This document shows positions 14,301-26,300 of a DNA stretch of 64,000 nt, piece by piece. The DNA comes from Chrysaora quinquecirrha (lineage: Eukaryota; Cnidaria; Scyphozoa; Semaeostomeae; Pelagiidae). Below the pieces are notes generated by a model. That model had not been told where the DNA came from. It ran no database searches and saw nothing but the letters and a program-made list of their open reading frames with translations. The translations under genes and the position numbers were made by a program. Location of the stretch: assembly GCA_014526335.1 (NCBI GenBank), contig JACTAT010000290.1, positions 477,203-541,202 of the forward strand. Reading direction: 5' to 3'. Each line of letters begins with the position of its first letter. Within the stretch, counting starts at the first letter, position 1.

Positions 14301-17300
14301 GGATGCGAACGGAAGTTATGGGCGTGGTTATGGGCGTTAGTTGACAAAAATCTTTTTTTCACAAACACAGGCAACTTTTTGAAATTCCATGCTGAATTTG
14401 AAAGAAATTGGCGAAAGTGTGTCAGCGGGTGAAAACGGACGTTATAGGAGTGGTTATGGGCGTGGTCATAGGCGTGGTCGTGGGCGTTGGCCAATGAATT
14501 TTTTTCGCAAAAGCAAAGTTTCCGATTGCAAAACTTCTCTGTTTTATACTTAGTTTCACGAATGCATATATCAGTAGAAATTAAACATTAGCTAAAATGT
14601 ATTCCATGTATACAACAACAACAAGTTCATTGTTCAACTAATCACAGTCGTAATCTGAGTCACTTTCCCCATCCAAATCATCATCTGAAATGCTTTCCTC
14701 TTCAGTATCAATCATATTCTCTGATACATCAGGAGGAAATGCCTCATTCATCAAATTGCTTTCCCTCCTCTGACCATCCATTCACAGTGATAACATCGAA
14801 TTCAATAGTGGACTGAAAACTTGACTTCAATGCTTTTGCAATGTAATTGCATCTCTGGTTTCTCAGATTCAAGGTTTCACGACAAGGTGGCAGCAAGGAC
14901 AAATCTTGAATCGTGCCCTTTTTCTCGAATATGTTCTTGAACATTTCATAACGCACTTCATTAATATTACGTTTTCCCTTCATGAACAAAGAACAAACAT
15001 ACTCTTCGAGCAACGACTGAAGCGCACCATCAATTCTCCACTGTTTTCCTAGTTGGGCGAACATTTCAGTAAACCTCTTGCTCTTCTCAATCTTTTTCCA
15101 ACAGATATGATTTGACTTTCGAAATATAGAAGAAATGTAGTCATTAACAGAAAATGCGTAAAATGCAATTAATGCTGACTTTAGATTATCTGGCATATCA
15201 ATCACACTTAATCGCAAGACTTTTCTTGACTTCCCGGTGCCGTAATCAAGATAGATTCTGTGAGCGTCTTCTGGAAATAACGCAAGAAACAGGATATTGA
15301 TATCCACATCACCGGATGGAGATCTTACAAACACTGCTTTGCCCTGGTATGCTGTAATAGCGTATTTAGCATGCAAGAGAAGCTTGGTATCTGCCTCTTC
15401 TTGATCACTGCTTAGCTCATGTATAACATCAGTGGGGTTTTCCGTTATGCAATTGCAAAGGTTTTCAACAGAAAACATGATCTCCTTACATTTCAACTTG
15501 GTAAGAAACGTATTTTTCTGCTTAGCCATTTCGTCTTTGATTATTTCGATCATTTTAGCCTTGTTCTCTCTTTTCTAAAAAAATTTGAAAAGTTACGTGG
15601 TATCTTTGATTCTGCTGAACTTATCTGCACTTTGGCGGAATCTCCACGCATAATTCCTTCAGAATTCTTTAGTGAATCCCTCCTGTAGGTATCTGCCACT
15701 ATGACTACTCTTTCATATCTTGTTGGTAAGGTATCGACAATTTGCTGTGTAAGCTCCATGTATGTGTCATTCACTCCTGGAATTGACCGAATGCGAATGG
15801 CATCAAGTCACCTTGGTAAGCCGCAGTCGCTTTATTTGGAATTACGTTTGACTCATCCATTGCTTCTTGTTCAGAGTACTGATGTTATACATGAGCTAAG
15901 CAGTGATCAAGAAGAGGCAGATACCAAGCTTCTCTTGCATGCTAAATACGCTATTACAGCATACCCGGGCAAAGCAGTGTTTGTAAGATCTCCATCCGGT
16001 GATGTGGATATCAATATCCTGTTTATTGCGTTATTTCCAGAAGACGCTCACAGAATCTATCTTGATTACGGCACCGGGAAGTCAAGGAAAGTCTTGCAAT
16101 TACGTGTCATTGATATGCCAGATAATCTAAAGTCAGCATTAATTGCATTTCACGCAATTTCTGTTAATGACTACATTTCTTCTATATTTCGAAAGTCAAA
16201 GCATATCTGTTGGAAAAAGATTGAGAAGAGCAAGAGGTTTACTGAAATGTTCGCCCAACTAGGAAAACAGTGGAGAATTGATGGTGCGCTTCAGTCGTTG
16301 CTCGAAGAGTATGTTTGTTCTTTGTTCATGAAGGGAAAACGTAATATTAATGAAGTGCGTTATGAAATGTTCAAGAACATATTGGAGAAAAAGGGCACGA
16401 TTCAAGATTTGTCCTTGCTGCCACCTTGTCGTGAAACCTTGAATCTGAGAAACCAGAGATGCAATTACATTGCAAAAGCATTGAAGTCAAGTTTTCAGTC
16501 CACTATTGAATTCGATGTTATCACTGTGAATGGATGGTCAGAGGAGGGGAAAGCAATTTGGATGAATGAGGCATTTCCTCCTGATGTATCAGAGAATATG
16601 ATTGATACTGAAGAGGAAAGCATTTCAGATGATGATTTGGATGGGGAAAGTGACTCAGATTACGACTGTGATTAGTTGAACAATGAACTTGTTGTTGTTG
16701 TATACATGGAATACATTTTAGCTAATGTTTAATTTCTACTGATATATGCATTCGTGAAACTAAGTATAAAACAGAGAAGTTTTGCAATCGGAAACTTTGC
16801 TTTTGCGAAAAAAAATTCATTGGCCAACGCCCACGACCACGCCTATGACCACGCCCATAACCACTCCTATAACGTCCGCTTTCACCCGCTGACACACTTT
16901 CGCCAATTTCTTTCAAATTCAGCATGGAATTTCAAAAAGTTGCCTGTGTTTGTGAAAAAAAGATTTTTGTCAACTAACGCCCATAACCACGCCCATAACT
17001 TCCGTTCGCATCCGGTGACGCCCGTTTACCAAAGATTTTCGGAATCAGCATAAAATTTTGCACTAGAAAAGTTCATGCAGACAAAGTTCCCCGTTGGGTT
17101 GCTCCCCGCGTCTGCTCAGCCTGGTCTAAGGTTGTTGCTTAGACCCACGGGGTGGTTGCTCTCTTTGCCGAAAATTATGCAATTATACTTGAAATTTAAG
17201 TATGCCCGAAAATGATTCCGCTGTTCATCGCAATTTTGAGGAAATTACGTTTCTCAAGACAATTTCTAGATTAGCTCGCTCAAAGATCTTACAAAGCAAG

Positions 17301-20300
17301 GAAGAAGAGATTTAAGTAAATTGCTTTTTCTCTCTGATTTGTGCATCGGAGAAATTTTTGAACTTCTCGAAGGGTTTAGATCGCTGCTGTCGACAAAAAT
17401 GTTGCTAATATAAAAGGTTGTTTCCAAATTGTCAGCTGTATCTTATAAATTACACTTTGTAGAAGTTCATTGATACAAGATGATCTATTACAACAAAGTT
17501 TTTTTAAGATAAAACGTTTAATGGCGGTATTTGTTCTGCAATATAAAATCATGCTCAGGTCTGCCATTTTGAATATTTTCGGACGGATTTATGCCTTAAT
17601 ATTGGGAAGGGGTATTTAACAAATTGATTTCAAATAATATTATGAAGGTTAACGTGAGGAATGAAACATGGGATTTGTTGATAAATTAGGGTAAAATTTA
17701 AGCTAAAAACAACAAAGAATGGTCAACAGAACGATAAAGACAAAATCATGCAAAGAATTAATTGAGGACAGCTTATATAGAAAACGGAAAGGCTACTGAA
17801 TTAAAAATTGGATATTATTTTTGAATGGATGTGAACGGAGACCAGACACTATCAAAAAGAGCTGCAAAACATAATAACAATGTAAAATTGGCAACAAATA
17901 GTCACACAATAAAAGACGAAAAGTTCATTTCATAAATAAAAAAACCTTTCTTAGATATACTATGATATGAAGTAATAAAATTTACATACATCACGTATTC
18001 CACCAATCACTGCTTCAAATTTTTCAAAAGGATTACCACCTGCAAAGGACACCAAACCACCAATTAACGCCAAGGCAAGATCTGCTGCTTTTTTAGCGTA
18101 TTGCTTTTCTCTTTCTTCAATTGCATTGTAGAGGTCAGTTTCAATTTTTTTTGCACGTTTGCGCATAATGCTCTCCATGTTTCGTAGTTCCTTCAAAAGA
18201 AAAAATGAAGAAATGGATTACGACAGGAAGCTCAATCTTGTCTAAACTTAACACGATCGAGATACTTAACCGAAAGGTTGTATTTTGTCAATATCCAATA
18301 AACGTTCCTTCTGTTTTTTTCGTTAGCATATAATTTTTTAAACTGGGGCCATATTCAATTTTTCTTAACATTATGCATCCTAGAGCCATTTGTCAAGCTA
18401 TCCGCGAAATTGAATGCAGAGCTTAACTGCAATACTAACTATAAATGTGTCAGTTGTACGCTCTGAGGTTAGCTATGAAAATGAATATAAAAGTACATAT
18501 GGGAGATGCTTTCTGAAGCTATCTGTGAAGATATCCATAAGGCTAACAGTAAAGCTATCTAAAAATGTACTTATGAGTGATGCTCTATGAAACTATCTGT
18601 GGGGGTAACTGTAAAGCTAACTGCAACTAACTATAAATGTGTCAGTTGTGCGCTCTGAGGCTATTTGTGAAGATAACCATAAATTTACATATATGAGTGA
18701 TGCACTCTGAAGCTATCTGTGGAGGTAACTTTAAAGCTAGCTCTAATACTAATTTTGAATGTATGATTGATGCTCTTGGTGAAACAATTGGTGGACGTAA
18801 CTGAAAAGCTAACTGTAAAGTTATCATTGAATGTACCATTGACGCTCCTTCGTAACCTATCTCAGAAGATAACTATAAAAATATCTGGCAAGACAACTGT
18901 TTAGCTGTCTTTGCATCTAAGTATATATGATAGCTGATCATTTTTGAAGCAATCTTTGAGTATATTTGTAGGTACTCTGTGAGAAGCTATTCGCGTACCG
19001 TTTGCACTGCTTTGTGTAAGCAAACATTTAATCTTGCTGCAAAGCTATCTGTAAAATTATCTCTGAAGCATTCTGCAAAGCTTGATGTGAAATTGGAAGC
19101 GAGACCATTTGTGAAATACCCAAATTACTTACTTTAATAGCTTTCCTCTTGGAACTCTGCTCAAGAATCACCTTCTCATCAACTTCTCGTTCTTCTCCTT
19201 CAACAAACTCTATCATCATTTTAGAGGTAAGCTTTGATTCTTTTTCCATGATATCTTTGAGTTCAATGCCTTGCAATAGATCATTGATAACCTGCTGTTG
19301 GTCATCAGCTCTATCTAACAATCCATTGACGACACGTTTTGCTGTTTCTAAATCCAATGACAGAAACTCATTTTCCTTATATCCAAAATAATTCAAACCA
19401 CTAGACATTTGTATCATTATTCCATTGCAATCTGGAATTGGAAGTATACGATTTGACAATATATCAACAAATTAGTCATCAATGATTGCTCGAGGAATAT
19501 TTGTTCAAGTTCACAGAACGAACATAGATTTTCTGTTTATCATAAAGACTGAAATTAAACGTGGATACAACTTGATTAAAGAACGATAAAAATAGATAGA
19601 ACTCAACTTAAACATTTTGTTTAATAAACGAGGGGTTCTAACATGAACAGGGTGCTTGGAATTTTTCAGAAAAATTAAGCGGGGGCGCTTACTCGGGACC
19701 TCAGAGTATGAGTGATGTATGAGTGATGCTCCTTAAAGTTATCCGTGGAGGTAACTGAAAAGCTAACTGTAATGCTGTCCATGAATGTATAAGTGATGCT
19801 CTTTGTTATGTGAGGCTATCTTGAAAGATAACTGTAATAAAGCAACGAAAACTATCAAGTAATCTGTGAATGTATCAGTTGTTTGGGAACTTTTGAAAGG
19901 TGAATTAGCCCCGAGAGAAAAGTGCAATTAAAAAAACCTACGAGTAAAGCCAATACCACCCCACAGATGTTTGCCCACAACTTCTTCACTTATGACTGGT
20001 GAGAAAACAAAATCTTTCAACAAAATCTTTCTACATTTCTTTACACAACTCAAAATGCACGAAACAAAAGTGGATGAATTTTCTTGAATTTTCATAAAAA
20101 TTGTCAGCAGACATTGTGATGTGGTAGTTTCCATGGTTTCTAATGAACCGTTGCCCTAGGAACCATGTTGAAAATCGTCACTATTTCATTAGCAAAATTT
20201 GGTCTAATTTTTTTGATGGAAAAAGATATCTACATGAAATTTATGGAATGGCTAATAAATATTATGTGACACCATAAAATGGGCCCAGTTTATGTTAAAT

Positions 20301-23300
20301 GCATTTTGCTCCTATGTTCTAGAATTTTGCTGATTTTAGCATAATATATCATTTCTGAGACTCCTGCGATGCTAATTTAATTTCTCTTTAAAGTTTTGGC
20401 CAAGTTAGATCCTATCTTGCTTTCAAAATATGCACAGGTCTGACGATGCTCAAAAAAGCCCGTTCCTGTCCAGATAGGGCTCAAACAGCAGGCCACATTC
20501 TTCCAAATTCCAAATGGCTGCTATGCTAACAAAACTAAAACTGAAAAAACTGATACAAATAAACTTTTACATAAATTTTTAGCCAAGCAAGGCTACCCGT
20601 TTCTCCATACATCGTTAGGAAAGAGCAGTTTTGTTTGACACCGAGGACATCGCTCCAGTGACACACCTGTGCAGCGTGAATTAAGTAGGGCAATGCATTG
20701 GTTTATTAATTTCAATTTTCCTTTATTTTATTTCATTTCATTATTTTATTTATTCTGTCTAATTTTATTATTTTATCAACCGATCTACCGGGATTGCAAA
20801 GCGATTCTATATAGCGATTTACCGCGATTTTAGCAGCGATTTTAAAGTCGTCTTACTGGTATTTACCGTGATTTTTAACAGTGATATGTCATGATTTTGA
20901 AGTCATTTAAGGTTAGATTTCGCATTAAAATGACATCAGATATCTGCAAAATGTGTTATATGAATCCTTAATTGATGAAATTTGTCTATCAGAGAATGTG
21001 GCCCAGACCTCGCTACCATAAAGTAAAATTAGTTGAATGAGTTTAGAGAACAGGTTAAGGGATTGGGGGTACTGAGATTGCACTTTGAGATTCTGTAGAT
21101 CAGCGGGTGCATAGCCTTGTTTGCTTTGTCGTTCAAACTTCAAATTGATTTGGGATCCACTTGCACTTATATCATTCCCAAGGTAGCTATAACCTTGGAC
21201 TAGTTCATGGTTACGCGAGGCGTTGGTGAAATAGCCTTTTAAAATTTTAGCAGCGGATTTAAATATCATTACGTCACTTTTCTTACGATTGACTGGTAGT
21301 TTCAATTTTTGACAATAAACTTTTAGTCCTGAGTGGCCTCTCTGTAACCTGTCAATTTTTGAAGAACAGTTTCCATTATCATACTCTCCAACTGGGTTAA
21401 GCGCTCATCATTTCTGTTAGAGCTTCTATACTGATTTGATGCCACTGATGTAGCACATGCATGGTCTTGAGCACCTAAAAATGCAGCTACATTAAATGGA
21501 TTGCCTTCTAACTTTCCTGATATGAGCTCAAGCAAAGATTCTAAACGGGCAGTTCCAGTTAATTGTAAGATTTTAGTCTCCTTCCTGGGCGTAGCATCCA
21601 AAGTAGATAAAACATGATTGATATCGCAATGGAATCGGAAGCTTCTTCATTGTCAATTGAAAATGTATACTGGACAATGTTTCTCAAGTCATTCACACAT
21701 GATGCATTTTTTGCATTCGTTGCAAATTTAAGATTTCTGATCTTAAGTTCCAAAGCTCTTTAATATTCTGGACCACTATGTCAGAAGTGTTTTTAGTCCA
21801 TTATAATCAAGTGATGGATTATTTGCTATTGACTTTGAAGCACCCAAGAGGAGGACTCTTCGGTATACTGTTTTCAGTAGTAAATCACTCCATGCGGAAT
21901 CCTCATTTTTAATGTCCAAGCTCTCTCTATTGGGCTTCAGACTGTGAACACCATCTAGCAAAACCTGTCTCATTCTAGCCTTAAAACTTCACAGTTTCTG
22001 GAAATTTAAGCATTCTCAGACGAACGGTATGCTTGATCTCCAAATTTTGAATCGTAGTCTCTGAGAATTTCAAATGTGTGAGTAAAATTGATCAAAACAA
22101 ATCTCGCCGAGAGAATGACGTGGGGCGATCAGCGTTGCATAAGCTCTTTTAAATACATTGAGCTGCGCATAGTTTGTGGATGAGGTGTATTATACGAAAC
22201 TGTTTTTTTTTTCATAAGCAGGGCATTCGCATCTTCGACCTTCCCGAAATCCCAATGTTTACACAGATGATCGTAAACCATTAGACCTACGTGTCGTCCT
22301 ATCTTGATGTCAAGATCGCTGCATCTTAATTGTTTTAGGCGTTGTCTGTCTTGAAATGTAAGAGGGACTTTTAAATGCTGTTGTACTTTAAGGTTGTATT
22401 CGCTGAAGAGTTTATAGATAAGTAGCATGCTATTGCGAGAGCCTGACGTCAGGCAACTTGCGTTGCATGAGCTCTTTGTAAAGCATCAAGTACATGTCGT
22501 GACGTCAAAAAAATCTATTTCTAGAATTGCTAAATTTGCTCTCCATTTTGTGAAAAAGCGTCAGCAATAATGCGTAAGCTTGCAAACTCAAGCAAATATA
22601 TCAAACATTGGCTGAGATATGGCCATCCGAAGAAATAAAATTAAGCGGGTTAATGTTTTGAACAAGGCGCAAAATACAGTTATTTCCTCTTGATATGTAT
22701 TTTTTCGGATGGCCACCTCTGAACCAATGTTTGATATCAATCAATTTGACTCAATTTACATGTTAATTCTGTATTTTTGACTCTCTTTCACAAAATGAAG
22801 AGCAAATTTCGAAATTTTAAAAATAGATTTTTGTGACGTCACGACAAAGGTACTTGTGCTAGTAGGTAGTTTCAAATCTACAAATTTTAAACTATGTTCA
22901 AACCAACAAATTTTCAAATTAGTCTCTGAGAGCTTGAAATGTGTGAATCAAATTGACCAAAAAAATTACGGTCAGACTCCAAATGTTATGATTTGTCTGC
23001 ACAGAGGTTGTGCTGCGCGTAAGGTAAAAAGAATTATGAATATGAATATGGAAATAGATTACTTTTGTTATGAATTTACGCAAATTAAACCCAAATAACT
23101 CTCAATGTCTAGCTTTCTGACAGATATTCTCAAAGCGATCCAACATATTTGGAACATGCAGTTCAACACAAATTCATCTTTCCTCCAACCAATAGCCAAA
23201 ACCCGATCAACAATAGGAAAAAAGTTACTTTTGTAAATGGCGGAATATAACAAACGCAACAATACAATCATAACCAAAATCATGGGCTGCAGGAGTCGTG

Positions 23301-26300
23301 GAATTTTGAATGAAAAAGAACTTTTGATCGATAAATTGTCTATTTTGTACATCTCTCTCTGTATTCTGCTGCGAAGGCGCCATGTTATGTTCGCGCGTGG
23401 CTGATTGACGTGGGATTGAGCAATCATGTCACTCAAAATGTAAGTTGAAACCTCTTCAGTACCTAAATATCGGATGGGTAAGACACAAGAGAACTGGGAA
23501 CAATAGATTCTATTGTTTTTCCAGCGTCGCGTTTTCTCCACATGCTCGAAACATTCCTTAACTTGAAATAGAGGGATGCCCAAGCAATCCTAGGGTAAAT
23601 TCTAGAGACATACGGGGGCTCGTATTACAACGAAAGAAAGAGAGAAATAATAACATTAAGTTTGTGGTTTTGTTAACTGATCTGGTTTCGTTAACTCGAG
23701 GACGACAATTCAAGTCGAAAAAGGACAGTGAGAATAATTTCTGTTGGACCAACATTACACTGGATTTCTCTTTCTATTTTTTTTGCGTACCATGCCATGT
23801 TTTCATTCTGAATCTTTCATTACAGTATTCTTAGACAAAAGAAATCCTTACTTGTTCAATTTCAATCATCGCAAAATTACAGAGCGACAATGCCTTCTTC
23901 TAAATTTGGTAGGATTTTTTCTAGTAATTGAAGCGACCTAACTGTAAGCAAACTCGGGTTGGCCCATTCTAAACACGCCTTGAAATTCTGTACTAAAAAA
24001 CTAGGAGTTTTGAAAATCCCCCCCCCCCCCGTCTTTTGGGACCAAAGCTCACTTTCCTCTGTCATAGGTGTGACGTCACACCTATGACACACCATTGTTC
24101 TTGTGTTACGAGCATCTGGAGAAAGCTAAAACCAGCAAGTTGAAGTTTGTCTTACCCATCTGATATTTAGGTACTGAAGAGGTTTCAACTTACATTTTGA
24201 GTGACATGATTGCTCAATCCCACGTCAATCAGCCACGCGCGAGCATAACATGGCGCCTTCGCAGCAGAATACAGAGAGAGATGTACAAAATAGACAATTT
24301 ATCGATCAAAAGTTCTTTTTCATTCAAAATTCCACGACTCCTGCAGCCCATGCCAAAATCATAACACTTGCAAGAAGAATTTTCTTTTCTCTACTGCTCG
24401 GTGTCATCAGCAGAATATTCCGAAATGTTTATCTTTGACATTCTACACGCATCATCAGATGACAAGCTAATTCTACTTAAATCCAAATACGATTCATGTT
24501 CTGTCACCACTCTGTGTTAGCATTGCTTAATTTCATATGACCAGAATACAATATAGCTAAGCTTGTATAAGAACAGTACTTACAATCAACAAATGACTTC
24601 ATATCACTTTTCATCAAGAAGGATGTACAGATTTCTTTTGCCTCGTCGTCCTTTCCTTGCATGTAGACCTCATCTACTTGTTGAAGACTTAGCTCAAGAA
24701 CAATTTCGTCAAGAATAGTCTGAATATCTTCTTTGGCACTTGATAGTGTAATTTAACTTGAGCCATCAGTCGCTAAATTCAGAAGAATAAAAACAAGTTA
24801 TTTGAATATACTCGCTTGGTCAAAAGTAATTGAAAAAGTCTCCACTTTATGCTTGAAAATCAACAAAGCAAACTCAATTTGAAAAAAAGTATACGGCATA
24901 AACAGAGTGTTCCAGAAAAATCATCATACTGTAGAAACTGTTTTTGTTACGAAACCGTTGCTTCAAGGCCAATGACATTTTGTCAAAGTACTGACTGTAT
25001 ATAAGAAATCTTGTGGGAAAAAGAATGATTTTATATGCTTCATTTTTATAAAAATATGCTGCAATAAATGTCATTGATAAGCGAAGGCTTTGTACAAAAT
25101 TCCATGCACATTTCAAGTCATTCGGGATTGTCTGTTGCTGGGATAAGCTACATAAAGGGTTAATTGAAACAAGAAATGATTAAACCAGGCAAAAGGTTAA
25201 AAAAACATTGGAATTAAACTTGCAAAATATTGAACTTTTGATATAAAAACGTGTGAAAACATTGTCAATGCTGAGCTGTGCTTTTTCCTTTTTTGAAGTG
25301 CATTTTTGACTACAATTGTGCTGACTGAAAAAATAATGTGTCAAAAGTATTTTTTCTTCACAGTGTTATTTACAAAGTAAAACATTATCAAATGATATCA
25401 GCGTATTTCCTACTTCTTCGAACAAGTGCAACAAATTTTATTCCGGGTTCCTTTTCTGCAACACCCTGTACAAGTGTTCTCATTTAAGCTGAAATATTTA
25501 ATGCAGAACCCAAGTAGAGGCAAAACAGGCGACGTGGGATTGATTTTTTAGTACTGACAAGTTATCAATGATGTATCTCGTGAAAATTTGTCTTTATTAA
25601 CGTAAGAAAAGCGAAAGTATAGCTTCAAACATTTGCTACTGTTTAAAAACTTTGCTACAAATTGAAATTAAGTTACTGTGTTAAAGTGATATCATACTGG
25701 TAGAACAGTGGAGTTCCGCAAGATGGATTAAAATTTCCCACCAACAGCGCAACTACAAGCATTTTTAAGCCACTTTTAGAGCTATTTAAATGGGCATAAT
25801 ATAAAAACTAAACCGTAGGACCGGACCTAGGACCCTATAGGACCCTGTGTCATCCCCCTTTGTATTTCGTTGTCTTTGAAACTAGCTCCAAGCTTTGGAA
25901 AATGTAAGCCTCTACTTTAAATTCATTTTTAAGCTATTTGATTTATGTACAATTAGAAACTTTATCCCATTTACTCCATTCATTTAATTTCATATTTGAT
26001 TTACGCACTGTGAAAAACCCTGTATAAGAATCAGTGTTTAATATATGACGATGATGATCATGATGATTTGCACTATAACATTCTCACGTGTTCCTCAATC
26101 ATAGAAAATATTTGAAGCAGCATTTAGCTGAGGATGATAGTGTAATCCCGCCTTCAGCCAATATAGTGTTCTGAATATAATTAATAACAGAAAGTAAGAC
26201 AAAAAGTTTAGCGATTTTAAAGTTTAGCGATTTTAACGAAACATGTTGCTGTAAATCCACATTTGGTAAAGGAGTGCTTTGTATTTTGTCACAATACGCA

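Larger units (their letters stand above)
14186..17128. mobile_element. Palindromic transposon with 1.25-kb inverted arms
   Basis: Arms 14186-15433 and 15878-17128 are nearly identical inverted copies around a 444-base spacer. Outer ends read TAGACCAGGCTGAGCAGA inward from both sides, and AGG flanks each end (14183-14185, 17129-17131) as a likely 3-bp target duplication. The interrupted target is a Penelope-like relic whose two halves lie on either side, which shows that the palindrome inserted as a unit and argues against an assembly fold-back. Both arms carry the same open frame. Confidence 0.75.

Noticed and set aside
14186..17128. Palindrome as an assembly fold-back artefact
   Set aside because: The arms are not fully identical, they are bounded by a short target duplication, and the Penelope-like relic is interrupted exactly at the ends. 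Long reads would still be the proof.
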